From positions 185,054 to 249,053 of the forward strand of contig JAMQCK010000012.1 of assembly GCA_024196135.1 (NCBI GenBank): DNA of 64,000 bases, given 5' to 3'. Below the pieces are notes generated by a model. That model was given only the letters and a program-made list of their open reading frames with translations, made no database searches and was not told the DNA's origin. This document shows positions 11,646 to 23,824 of the stretch, piece after piece. The stretch is from Pleurotus ostreatus/Saccharomyces cerevisiae fusant. Lineage: Eukaryota > Opisthokonta. Numbering within the stretch: the stretch's first letter is position 1; each line of letters starts with the position of its first letter. The position numbers were made by a program, and so were the translations under genes.

Positions 11646-14600
11646 ATGGCCTCCGTGGCCCTCGACACAATGCCCCCGTGGCCAGAGTCGAGCCCGAACC
11701 GCAGGAACGTCAACGCGATGTCGTTCTACGACACCCTGTATGCGATTGGATTCTCTGCGACGCGCCTGTTCGCTGACCAGGTATTCAGGATGTACGACGC
11801 TTCCACTCCCTACGACGCGCCCGATCCCTACGGCGCTCCCGATCCCTACGACGCGCCCGATCCCTACGGCGCGCCCAATGCCTACGAGAATACGCTCGCC
11901 AGCCTCCTCGACACCGACTTCCCGGTCCCGGCCTCCCCGTCGCGAAGGGGCGTACTCTCACCGTCGCAGCGGGGCGTTCTCTCCCCGTCGCAGCGGGGTG
12001 TACTCCCCTCGTCGCCGCGGGGCGTGCTCTCCTCGTCGCAGCGGGGCGTACTCTCCCCGTCACGGCGTCGCGTACTCAGCCGCAGGTGCGTTGCCTACAA
12101 CTTTCGCCTCTCGTATGCGCTGACGCGTCCGCAGCTCGAGTAGCAAGAGTGTTTTCGGTGACAGCGCGAACATCTCCAACGACAGCACGAACGTCTTCGC
12201 CAACAGCACGAACATCTTCGCCAACAGGACCAATGCGGACGCCGCCGGATCGTCGGGAGACAGTGGCGAGGATTTTGTGATCGACCCCAAGTATGCACCC
12301 AGCGACCGCACCGAGTCCTGTGGCGATCTCACCGAGTCCTCTGGAGACCTCACCGAGTCTTGCGACCTCACCGAGTCCTCTTGCGGGATCCCCGAATCCG
12401 CTGACGACACCAACCCCGCCGAAGCGCTGGAGACGGTGTCGTCGCTCCCCGGGACCCCGGGTATCATATTCGGCGGGATGGCATGCGCCACGGACCTTGC
12501 GACGTTCATGACCCTCCGGACGGACACAACCCTCCCGACGTATACGACCCTCCCGACTCCGTACACGACCTTCCCGACCTTCCCTGCAATCTCTGACGAG
12601 CCTCCTGCTCTCGCCATCGCCCCGGAGGGGTCAATCGACAAGTGCCCGGGAGAGATGTACGCCCCGGAGGCTGAGCGTGCGGGCGAAGATCAGGAGGCGG
12701 TCGAGCGCGCGGGCGATGATCAGGAGGCGGTCGAGCGCGCGGGCGATGATCGGGAGGTCGCCGACGCGCAGGGGGCGCATGCCGCGAGGGTCGACGCCGA
12801 GCGCGCGGACAAGGAGGACCAGCATGGGATTGCGGGACGCTCTCTCACCGAGATAATGTCCCAGTTCTACCCCATTCCGCCTGGGCTCCTACTCGAAGAA
12901 CCCTCCTTTCCGCCTCTGCCTCCCTCCACATCTACCGACGCGCCATTGCCTCCATCGCGAGCGCAGTCTCCCGCCTCCGCGATAGAATTCATCACCCGTC
13001 CTCACAGTTTCGCCACCGACCCTGCGCCATGCGATCCGGCCTACCCTGCGCCTTCCGATCAGGCATACCCTGCGACCTTCGACTCGCCCTACCCTGCGAC
13101 CTTCGACTCGCCCTACCCTGCGCCTTCGGATCCGCTTTACCCTGCGCCTTCGGATCCGCTTCACCCTGCGCCTTCGGATCCGCACTCTCAGATCGAGTTT
13201 GCGACCAGGCAGCAGGATACGGCTGCCCAAGATGGTCTCGCGGCTGGCGTCCAGAACAATGGGGACGTCGAGGACAATGGGGGCGCCGAGGACAATGGCG
13301 TCGGGAACAATGGCGGCGCACGTGCTGGATCTGTCGCAGAGGGCGCGCGGGATGGTGCCGCCGAGGGTACGCAACTCATCTCGCAGCCCACCTCGCTCGC
13401 AACCAATGCCGAGAACGACCAGACCAAGCCCCATCGCAAGGCGAGGAAGTCCAAGAGGAAGGGGAAGGTTGCGGTCGAGGATATGATTGCGCCTCATGCG
13501 ACGGCGAAAACGACAGCTGCGCAGCCCGCGCCTCATGCCCCGGCCGACGCGCCCGCTTACCACTCTGTTGCGACCGCGGCCCCCTCTGTTGTGACGCCTG
13601 CCCGCTCTGCCGCGCCCGCCTCTCACTCTGGCGTGCCCGAGTACGTTGAGATGATCGAGCAGCAGCGCCAGGCGAAGAAGGCGAGGAAGGCGCGCGGGAC
13701 GAAGGGGAGGGCGGCGGTCAACAGCGCAGTCAATGCAGCGGTGGGCATTGTCGCGAGCGCGCCTGTTCCTGCTGCCCGTAGCCCGACCGCCGTCGTCCTT
13801 TCCGCGCAGCTCACCGCTCGCGCTCAGGAACCAGCCGCCGCGCAGGGTGTCACTCGTTCCTTGGCTGCCTTCGGGAACGCTGCCGCCGGCGCAGCGCAAG
13901 CTTGCCGCGAGGACAAGGGCAAGCCTCCAGCGTCGAAGTCGCAGCAGGTACTCGCCGAGACCTCTGGCGTGGCTGCTCCACCGACCGCGTCGATGGCGAT
14001 GTCCTCCAGCATGCCTGCGCCGGCGCAAGCTATGGGCATGGCTGCCACCTCGATGACTCCTCGCGTCCCCAGCGCTCTTCACCATGAGCATGCGTTTCCC
14101 GCCGCTGCTCCTGAAGCGGCATCCTTCGCTCCTCAGCCCTCCCTTTCCAGCGGTTCAATGGGCGCATCCATTAGGTATGTAAATCGTTCATATAACCATA
14201 GACTCGTAAGGCTGACAAGCACTCCCAGCTCCCGCCTGCCAGCTCCTCCGACCCACGCTAGCAGTGGCTCCTCCACGGGGTCCATGCTATGGCAGGCTCT
14301 CATGAAGGGAGAGCTCACTATGGAGGAGATGCAGGCGCGCCTCCGAAGCAATGTCAAGAGTCCGCCGGCTCTCGAGGGCGCAAGGGCCGACGTTCTGAGG
14401 TCTGTCACGCTTTCGGAAGGGCCGCCGGTGGCGCCGCCTTCGTTTAGGTCGCCCGGCATAGGTACGTCTTCTGCGACATCGACCGACAGCATGGGCCATC
14501 CAGGCGCCTCTTTGTCGTCGACCACCCTCAGCGTCGCTTACGTGACCTCACCTACAGGCATAAAGCGAAAGCATGGTCACGACGCCGAACTCGAGGATCC

Positions 14601-14874
14601 CAACCGGAAACAGTGCGGATGGACGCATTTTGACGCGCAGAACAAGCCGATGGGGCCCTGCACGCACTTCTTCAACAAGAAGAGTGACCGAGAAACCCTC
14701 AAGAAGAACGTCCGAGATCACATGCGCGCGATGGAGCCCAACCGATGCGACGCGATTTACTGTCAATGGGCACACGACTGCAAGAGACATAACCGGTACT
14801 TCGGCGATCTCTATGCAGCCGTCGAGCACATTGTGGACATCATCCTCGGGACCGAGACGCGCGTTAGGCGCTAG
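11646..14874 (+). CDS. Repeat-rich protein with C-terminal Cys/His module, family member C (spacer)
   Basis: Function unknown. Exons are 11646-12085, 12135-14174 and 14229-14874, with phase-2 introns of 49 and 54 bp, giving about 1041 residues. A further in-frame 96-bp intron (14462-14557) is possible and would leave 1009. The first intron has the same boundary context (AGCCGCAG/GTGCGT) as intron 2 of A, supporting common descent. The protein is built of short tandem repeats: PDPYDA/PDPYGA, SPSQRGVL, TNVFANS, TESSGDL, AGDDQEAVER and YPAPSDPL. The C-terminus has CGWTH, CTHFFNKKS, RDHMRAM, then YCQWAHDC and VEHIVDI, matching the paired module of A, B and D in order but with an atypical second finger. 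Alternative splicing of the 96-bp segment is possible. Confidence 0.78.
11808..12072 (+). repeat. In-frame 18-bp and 24-bp coding minisatellites in gene C
   Basis: About four 18-base units encode PDPY[D/G]A at 11808-11880. About six 24-base units encode variants of SPSQRGVL at 11937-12072. All unit lengths are multiples of three, so copy-number change would keep the frame. Confidence 0.85.
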
Positions 14875-16010
14875 GTATTTAGTGCCATGCTACGCGCGTT
14901 CCGGTGGACTATATGCTTTCGGATTCTTCCCTTCCCTTCTCTATCTTCTTTTTCCTATCTTTTCCATTTCTATCCTAGCCAGCATACTATAGCATATGAC
15001 GACCGCGTACATCATGTACTTACTACTTGTTGTACGCTCCCGTCTTCACCCCGGTCTTGAGGACCACTGCACCACCACATCCACCATCTCCCTCCCATCC
15101 CCATCTATATTTATATGTATATATACCGCCCCGCCTCGTCCGCCCCGTATCGCTACGTCTCGTATATCCACTGCTATAGCCTCACCTATGTATTGCTGCG
15201 CTTCCGTACATGTAAGTCGTCTCCTCACCATCTGTCTGTTGCTGTTATCTCTTCCATGTCTCTTTTGCTACCATGTACCTACCGTCTCTCACCGGACTCT
15301 GTTATCGCAAGGAGGGGAATATCTGATCTGTCGAATCGAATGAATGCGATATGTTTTGGAAAAATGCTGCCTGGTTCGATGTCAGAGTTACCCATTGTGA
15401 GTCTGGGACCATCCCGACCCAATAGTTCCCCTCTATTCCCCCTGCGCCGCTATGCGTATGCTTGACTGAACTTGGGGATGTTGTAAACCAAAGTATCTCG
15501 CAAAGCCCGGCAGCCGCTCTACGCGGACTTACTTGAGGCGGGCTTAGTCAGCGTGAATCCGCAGGCATCAAGGCGAGGAAAGTATTACTGGTTCGCTGGT
15601 TCGTCACTCGTCTGGTTTCCAGTCATGTCATGTACATTAATGCTAGAACTGGCGTATCTACCACTATCAAACCACAATATCGCTGCACGTCCTCCGCACA
15701 GGAACGTTGAAGAAACGAGACCAGAAGTAAGGAGATAACGGTAGCAAAGTAGATGGTAGTTGATATCCAGCCTGCGAGTAAAACTACAGGGTCCAGTCCA
15801 GTCCAGTGATAGCAGAGCCCCCGACCGCTCAGAGATCGCTATAATCCTAGGCTTACAAGGTACGGATACAGTTGAGTAACGGTACACTAGTAATGCAGGC
15901 AGCGCTCAACGGCGGACGAGGGAGGAGAAAATTAGGCATAGTGGGGTTAATGCTCCATATGGAGAAAGGTGAGTCCGAAAGGAGGGTGTGATGCGCGATG
16001 CACGAGAGCA
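14875..16010. other. Gene-free stretch between convergent genes C and B
   Basis: Downstream regions of C (plus strand) and B (minus strand) meet here. The inner end of the right arm begins near 15600. Pyrimidine-rich sequence after 14940 may include the 3' end signals of C. I see no other gene. Confidence 0.5.
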
Positions 16011-18675
16011 TCAGTTGTGGCGAGCACGCTTGGGAGCCGGCGGTCCGCTGGGGTCCTCGAGCTCCTTGAGGATGTGCTTGTCGAGTATGTGCGGCCCAAG
16101 GCCATGCTTGTTGCAGGGGTGTGGCCTACAGTCGTCGCAGCCCTCCCACTTGCACGTATCGTAGACCAAGCTCAAGCTCGCAAAGCCGAGGTGCTCGAGC
16201 ACCATATCCTGTGTCTTCTCCATCCAATCCTTCTTGGAGCGATCGATGACGAACGAGTACCCGCAATGTACCCTCACACCAGACGAGCCGTGGTTGAGCT
16301 TGCACTCGACACAGTCCGGCCCAGCATGTACGCCTTTGCGCTTCATGCCATTGGTGACTTTGTATTTGATTGTCGGCGCGGCGGTGCAGAGCGGGGTCTG
16401 GGGCGTCGACAGCGCTTGCAGTTGCGCGATACCCCCGGCGTACTTGCTATTGTTGCGGAGTACCTTCATTACGCTCTCAGGCAGGTCAACCGTCGGGACG
16501 CTGTGGGAAGCGTTGGCGAACGCCTGGGGCCCCGAGTGAGAACATCGGCTTGCATACGAGGTAGTACTAGAAAAGGCTTGAGTATGATGATCATCGAGGA
16601 CAAAGATGGACGACATACCTAGCCTGAGACTCGTCGACACCACTGGAGGATGAAGCGGACGCCCTCAGCGGGAGCGGAGACATCGCTCGCGCCATCCCGT
16701 TGCCGTCCACATAAGTCGTGACGCGACTCGACGAAGCGCCAGAAGCGACGCGCATGGGAGGGTAAGCCGGACCAGACGCGCCAGACGGCGGCGCTCCCAT
16801 GTTGTAGTAGGGCGCCGGAGCAGGCGGCGCGGTGCTCGTCGGGTGGTTAGGCGGCATCCACAGACCGTGCTGCGTGGATGACGCTTGCTGAACGTGGTAC
16901 GCGCCGTTCACCGGGGCCGGAGCGTTGGTCAGGTGTTGCACCTGCGGCGCGTACATCATAGGCGGAGGCGGGGGCATCATCGACGGCAGCATGGGCTGCC
17001 CGTTGATCAAGGCGTGCGGTTGCGCAGCGAGAACAACATTGTGATACCACGGGGCGGGGACGACGGGTCCTTGGTACGCCGGAGCGTGCGGCGGGTAGAA
17101 CGCATTGGCCGGCTGCGCAGTGTAGAAAGCGTCGATGTCGGGCATGGTCTGCATGCGCGGAGTAGTGAGTCGCACATCGCCGTGCGTGCACGCACGACTG
17201 CGCTGTGCAGCGTCGACTAACTGAGGAACTTGACCAGTGGGATGCCCGTGCGCAGGCGGCGCATACTGAGCAAGCGATTGAGCCGGCACACTCTGCATGG
17301 GCGCGGTCGGGAGCTGTTGCGTAGGCTCATCGTGAGGAGGCTCGTCGGTGGGGGCAGACATGCTGCTCTGCATCGCAGGCGCCGACTGGAGGATCTTGGT
17401 GACATCGACGTGGGTGCGGAGGTTGCTCGACTCATCGCTCTTGGCCGTGGTCGCGCGCTCGTTGACATCGGCCTGCGCATTAGTAGCGCATTCGTCCTTG
17501 CGCGACGCCTTCTGCGGGGAGGCAGCCACACGATCGAGAGCACCCGCGGGCGCGAGAGCTGGCGCGGTCGTCGACGCCGACGGCGGTGGCGTGCGAGTAG
17601 GGGAAGGGGTGATGTTGGCGGCGTCCTGAGTGATCGCATTCGTGTTCCCAGAAGCGTTGGCGCTCGTAGCCTCCATCCCATTCGCGCCGGGGGCAACCTC
17701 AATGCCCGCGTCCATAAGCGACTGCATCGCCCGCTGTGCCTTCTCCGTGCGCCTCATGGCTCTGCTTGCAATCCTCGGGGCATAGGGCGCCGCGTCATCG
17801 ACGGCGGACGCGCGAGCAGTGAATTTCTGCGCGCGGGTGGATGCTGACGGTGCCCGGGAAGAGGCAGATGGCGCCTGCGAAGAGGCAGCTGGCGCACGAG
17901 TGGCGGCCGCGCCCGATCGCTGGGTGGTACCGGCCGCTCGCGCGGTCTCTGTGTTCGACTGCGCAGTGGCAGCCGCGTCATCTTCCACATCGTCCTCTGC
18001 CTGCGCCTTCCTGCCCTTCTTCTGCGCGGTCTTGCGCTTATTCTTATCATTGGGCGGAGCCGGCGCGGTCTCGGGCCGCGTGGGAGCGGCAGACGCGGTC
18101 ACGCGGGCGGCAGGCGCGACTTTGGGCGGGGCGGGGACGGCGGGCGCGAGTAGGGGAGAGGCGGGGGCGGTAGGGGCGGCAGGCGCAAGAGCGATGGCAG
18201 GTGCGTCGGTGGCAGATGATGCACTCGAGTCCTGCCCCCAGGTCGCCATCTTCCCAGGAGTTACGAAAATTTTGTCCAACGACGCATCGCGCTTCAAGCC
18301 CTTCACCTTCCCAAACGCAAACTCTAGACTCGCGCTGGAAGTGAGAGCGTCAGAGAGGTGAGCAGGAGGCAGGAGGATCGACGCACCTGCGACTAAGGGA
18401 GGAGCGACGCCGCACTGGGCTCCCCAGCGCCCAAGATCCCACCACAGGCGTCTCAGTCGAAGACAATTCTATCTCGAGGTCGAGAGGACTGTGGGGGGAT
18501 TATCAGTAAGAGACAGCCGCGCAGTCGGTTAGCAAACGCACGCAGTCGTCGGGAGCTTCACGCGCGTTGGGCTAACACCAAAGTCGGGGTCGAATGCGTC
18601 TCCCAGCCCGACATCGAGGAGGCTCGTCGAGCTGAATCCACCGTCGTCCAAATCGAATCCAAACGTGTCGTACAT
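16011..18675 (-). CDS. Ala/Pro-rich protein with C-terminal Cys/His module, family member B (right arm)
   Basis: Function unknown; this is the mirror copy of A. On the minus strand the exons are 18675-18542, 18488-18387, 18334-16619 and 16566-16011; the introns are 53, 52 and 52 bp, all phase 2, giving 835 residues, the same length as A although the separate exons differ. The start is MYDTFGFDLDDGG, diverged from A but acidic in the same way. The C-terminal 185 residues, with CVEC, CKWEGC and HILDKH, are nearly unchanged, and the tail is PKRARHN. Both copies are intact, which argues that the protein is, or recently was, under selection. Confidence 0.8.
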
Positions 18676-19732
18676 GCTTGTCGTGTCGAAGTGCGAGGAC
18701 GGGAGAGGAAAGAGGGAGTGATGGGAAGTCGTGACGAGGCGGGAAGTTGGACTTTCCGTTTCCGTTTTCGTTTTCCAACTGCGGCGGATTTGCCCGTGTT
18801 TGGCTATGCGCGACTCCTGTTTTCGAAAGGCGCACGCGACGACCAAACAACCTGCCTCGCGGCCAACGAGGACACCCACCGGCGTGGCCCGGCGACCGGT
18901 GAGACGGGCGGCTGGCCTTGGGGCCCTGCGCCGGGCGATATTGCGCGGGCCATTGAGCGCAATTTAGAGCTTCGCATTGTCCTCCCATTTCGGCGAGCCG
19001 GTTGATGAAATTCGTCGGCCGTGTTCCTGGGATATCCGGTGGGTGATGGCCTTGACGAAAACCCGAAGTCCTCGTTGTCTCCGTCGTCCAAGTAGTCTCT
19101 GTCGTATGAAGTCCTCCTGTGCACCAGCTGTGAACGACCTCTTTTGACACCGCCAGTCTTCGCCAGAGTATCGGGGCCCAATTTTCCAGGTCCGCGACGT
19201 TCGGTAGGCCCGATGAGTCAAGCTCGTTCGCCGGGTTAGGAAATTCGCCTGGTTGGGTGCCGTCCCCTTCGCTCCTGCCGCCACCTCCAGGCTCCGATTC
19301 CAGGCCCAGCAGTCCCTCATGCCCTCTGCTTCCTTTTAGCCCGCTCCCTCTGTACCAACGAGCGACGAAAACGGCGGGCCAGCTCGCTCGAGCCGAACCG
19401 GCATACCGGCCCGGCCTCCGATTGGCATGGACCGTCATCTTCATCGCTCGTCGATGCAAAGAAGGCTCGTAAGAAGACGCAAGACCGAGCAAGTAGGTTG
19501 ATACCCTGTCTGAGACGATAGGCGAGTGCGGCGGCACTAGAATGAGGGCCTTGACGTGCTTTTCCAGTGGCGCCGACTGTCGAACCGTGACAGCGTCCAG
19601 CGTTACGTCACAGGGAGTCAGAGATGCCGAGATGCCGAACGACAGCCATCAAGCCACCCGCAGCGTCGAGGGTACTGGCAATGTCGCAATGCTGCTTTCC
19701 TTCAGCCATCATGTTCAGCAGTATCCAGTGCT

Positions 19733-20221
19733 TCAGGTGAGCCGGAAAGCCTCCAGAGAGCCGTAGACATTTTGCAGAATTTGTGGCGCGCCAGCGAGCT
19801 CGCTGTCCAGTTGCTTCCACGAGCAGCCCACGTGCACGGAGTGATGGCACCCGCCTGGGAAATTTGCTGCGGACGCGTCGACGCCGACGACGATGGCGCC
19901 GTCGTCCATCTCGCTGTGAGCAGCGTCCACAGTCGTGTAGCACCTTCCCGAGCTCGCTTTCGCTAGTAGGAAATTCTGCCAGTGTTGCTCCTGCTCCGAG
20001 GAGGCGCCCGCTGCTCTGATCCTTCCGGGCGCGCTGGCGGAAGGAGCTCTTCGTTGGCCGTGCGTCTTGTTCTTCTTCAGCGGGCCAGTCGTCGAAGACG
20101 GAAGAGGAAGCGAAGCGGGAGTGGGCAGCGGAGGGCGTAGGCGGCTCGGGACGTCCAGTCGCGAAGACAACCCGGGCGGCACCTCAGGCGCTTTGTTTGT
20201 GCCCCGCCCTTCCAGTTTCAA
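19733..20221 (-). other. Conserved 162-codon open frame, right copy (coding status uncertain)
   Basis: Mirror of 3324-3812, the same length, with no stop and no indel between the copies. Like its partner it starts at a non-ATG codon. In both arms it lies about 1 kb upstream of the zinc-finger gene and reads in the same direction. No family recognised. Confidence 0.3.
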
Positions 20222-20229
20222 ATCATCAC

Positions 20230-23200
20230 GCGCTTATCCGTAACGCATTCCCGTCCCTTTTCTTCTCCGCGGTCCACGACAGGCACTGCGGCGCGCCGAA
20301 AATCGCTTTTTTCGTTATTTCTCTCGCCGTGCCCGCGTCGTGAGGCTCGCACGCGTCCTCCGCTTGGTTGTCGGGGTACGCTCATGGATACTCGAAGGTG
20401 CGCGCCGTACTCGCCGTCGTCGATTTTCTCTTACTCTTCCGCAGGGCCCTCTAGTCGCTTCCTCACCCGGATCCCCCCCCACCCTGGTACGTCCTTCTGC
20501 GCGACGTTGTCGCTCCAGCGGCGCCACCCGCGAGGACCTCTCTGGAATCGAAGCAACGGGCACCCCTCCCTCCGCACCCCAACGCGTCGAAGCCGGCCAT
20601 TCCGCTTAGAAGTGCGATCGAGCTGTCGCCAGGTGCGTCGATGATCGCCCTACGGAGCTTCGTCATCTTACTCGGTTCACAGAGTCCAGTTCGCCCGCCT
20701 GAAGAGGGCCTGCAGTCCGCGATTCAAGTCCTCTCACAAGCAGAAGTTCTGTATCTCTCGACCGGAGACCAACGACGCTCGCCGCGCGAAGGACGCCGAT
20801 CGCAAGTTCCGCAACGGCCGACGACCTCCCTGCCTCAAGATGAAGTACTCTCACCATCGCGGTCCTACTTGCAACCCAAGTACATTCCGATACTGCCGTC
20901 CTCGACGCAACATACTTCCCGACCCGACGCACTGCCCAATGAACGTTCTTTTCACTACATGGCCACCCCGAGATCGTCGGACAAGAAGTACCACCCCCAG
21001 GCGCTCCACTGCGAGTCCAACTTCCAGTGCTCAATGCCAGGAAGCCCCGGGTCCGCGTCGCAGGACTGCCCACGAACGACGCTCCGCAAGACTTCGCCCG
21101 ATCCAAACGTCGCATGAACAGCCCGGTGGGACCTCTGTCGAAGATCAATGATAGCCCGATCGACACTTCGTTCCTCGCCTCGCGATTGACTCGCTTCGGG
21201 AACGCACATCGAGCTCTTGAACATGCCCATCACGACGCAAAGCTCGACAAGGAATGGCGCTCAAATTCCGTCATCGCCTCCGCATGCGAGGTGGCCTTCG
21301 GCTACGCTGGTCTCCGAGATTAGACCAAGACCCTTCCTGTTGTCAATTAAGCGCGGCAATGGTACGACTTCGACGCACAACATCTACTTCCTCGGCGGTA
21401 TGAAAGAGCTCCGCGTATCGTGGGACGCACCGTCGACGGCCCGAACGATGCAAGTACGCAGGGCGTAAGCAAAGGGCTCAATGTTCCTCAATGCGGTTGG
21501 TGATGACGCCGGTCGCTCTTCGTTTTTCGCGGAAGTAGCTATGATATCTACCATATGTACTCCCTTTTGATCGCGACGAGTCTATTCAGTTCTCTTGGTC
21601 TGAGTCTTTGTACGCGTAATTTATTCCCCTCTCTTTCCCCTACACAGGTAGTTATGTATGTAGATACCCTTCAGTGGAATTCATCCATGCTCAGAACGAA
21701 GCTTTCGAGCTGTCCCATCTTGCAGTGCGAACCTACTGAAATCTTACGCAGAGACAGCGTTGCAGGTGTCACCGCTCAAGGGTTTGATGACGAAAGGCGA
21801 CTGGAAAGGGCGGCTGGCGGAGGCATCCAGTACGACGTCTGGGTACTCGACCGAGAAGCAAGCATGCATGGATCAGTACCGGTCTTGCAGTAAGGACGAG
21901 TTACGCGCTGATGGACTCGACACAAGGCTGGCCGCACTGTAGAGGGCTGCGTTATCGTGGGTTTCTCCAAGAATGGAGTGAGGTCGAGATATTCGGCAGT
22001 TCTGTGGATGACGCGCGTTGTCCGCTTTGCGTAGGATTCGGATTGAGCTTCGAGATTCGGGATGAGCGCAAGCGAGCAGCGCATGATTGGACCATGTCTG
22101 CCCAGGAAGGAGAGGCAGGATGGCGCTATAGGTCGAGGAATATGTTGGCTACGAGGGAAATGCGGTCGTACTGTTGTGGCGGAAGGAGTGATCGAGGAGG
22201 AAGTTCGTATGCTGCAGGCGAAGGACGATCGTCTCGGGCAGGTCGATGGGAGCCGTGTAATTCCTCAGGACGGCGTGCTTACATCCGAAGACCGGACTGT
22301 ACTGAGAAGATGAGATGACGCGACCAGTAGAAGGGATCGTGCACGCACCTTGCGCTAGCCGACCTGCTATCCATCGGCGTGTCGTCTCTCGCTCTATCAA
22401 GGTATGCTGACCCATCGTATGGAGGTGTTCGATTGCATCGGGAGGCAGGCCGTCGAGGGACGTGCACCGAGCGATCAAGTGACGCGCATCGGATGCGCGC
22501 ATAGACGGCACCCAGGATGAGAAGGCGGTCGAGCGTCCTTCCAGAGGCATTCGGGATTGAAAGCAAAGGATAGTACAGCCCTGCGGCTGTCTTGGAGTCC
22601 TCTGCGAAGAATACACGTCAGCCTGTTGTGCGACGAGAAGCAGCGACCATATGCACTGAGCCCGATCAACGTCGCCTACCCTTCTAACAAACGTCAAGCC
22701 GTGGACTATCTGGCGAACCTCGCTATAGGATGTGATCTGACTGCATGGAGGTATATCAGGGCGTATCGGGAGGAGAGAAGCTCGTGCTACGCACCTTGAC
22801 TGGCCGCCAGCCAGACGCATAGGCTGGCAATCCAGGCAGCACGGGTAGCGGGGGGTGCTGGACGTCGTTCCATGGACATTCCGAGTCCCAAAGAACGCGG
22901 AGGGAGGGTTAGACGTGGACGAGAAGTGGGGAGGGCGAAGGGAGGAGCTTTAGTGTCATGATGGTAGGAAACAAAGTGGAAAACTGTCTCACGCTCGCAT
23001 TCTTGTCTCTGGTCGCTGTTCTCTGAGGCTTTGCTGGTCGTCTCCTATGCGTATATGCCCCCAAAACGGGTGAAAATATACCAGATTCTCGGAGCCGGGC
23101 TAGAAAGGCTCCCCGCATTCAAGGATATCGCCCAGCAGCAGTGTCGCACCAAGATGCAGCCACGTCTCCCCAGCGCTTCGAAAGATGGCCGCTATCTGCT

Positions 23201-23824
23201 GGTAGCTCCAACGAGGTCCATCTCCGCACCCTTATCAAGCGTTATTAGCACGTCTCGATGCTCAACGCCTTCGCTGAAGCTCTTAGTGTCGTACCCGTGC
23301 GCTCTTGATGTTCTTGCTCGTTGAGGTGAGTTCCTCTCTCGAAGCTAGACGTACCGTACTCATGCTAGGCGCTCCCCTCAGAGCCTCGACTCCTCAGTGC
23401 TGAGCACCCTCTCCAGGGCGTAGGCGCCTGCAGCGATGATCCTCAGACGCCTGAGTTGCTTTTGCCCGTCGAGATACGTCGTTGTCTTGAAGGTGAGGTA
23501 CGGCTCTTATCATGGTAGCTTCCCCTTTGCGCCATGGCCGTGAAGAGTGGCTCCGGGAGGCCCCGATTGTGCAAGGACCCGTCCCCATTGTCCGCCGCTC
23601 GCTTAGGGCGATAACGGTTATCGCGCGCTATCAGATACCTAATGGGGACAGCTGCGCACGCGTGATGTCGCGTGCTGCTCCCGTGACTGGCCTTCCTCGT
23701 AGGCCTCTTTCCGAATTCCTTCGCCCGTCCTCATCCGTACTCCGGCTTCCACGTCTTCCTCTCTACCTTCAATCCACCAGCCCAAGAATAGCGAGGTTCT
23801 CGACCACTTTTGAAGCCTGCCTCC
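20230..23824. other. Outer end of right arm plus about 2 kb without a reliable gene
   Basis: 20230-21735 is the diverged outer arm. From 21736 to the start of gene D I find no complete gene. On the minus strand, an open stretch at about 22350-22820 ends at a donor-like CAAGGTGCGTGC near 22345 and includes a protein-like segment (SDARHLIARCTSLDGLPPDA). A second donor-like site is near 22793. A small spliced minus-strand gene is possible; I could not extend it. Confidence 0.35.

Larger units (their letters stand above)
15600..21735 (-). repeat. Right arm of the ~6.2-kb imperfect inverted repeat
   Basis: Reverse-complement partner of 1700-7960. The segment 16011-17100, covering the last exon, last intron and the Pro/Met-rich end of exon 3 of gene B, is almost identical to the left copy, intron included. 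The 5' exons and the outer 1.4 kb (20300-21735) are much more diverged. Arms that differ in this way are old duplicates rather than an assembly mirror. The spacer between arms is about 7.6 kb. Confidence 0.85.

Noticed and set aside
12889..14091. 400-codon open frame on the minus strand
   Set aside because: It is exactly antisense to gene C, is very rich in Arg/Gly, and has no domain; it arises from GC-rich third positions.
1700..21735. Assembly artefact as the cause of the inverted repeat
   Set aside because: Arms differ by many substitutions, indels and a minisatellite expansion, and their genes differ in exon lengths; a mirrored misassembly would be near perfect. Two joined alleles remain formally possible and are noted in the finding.
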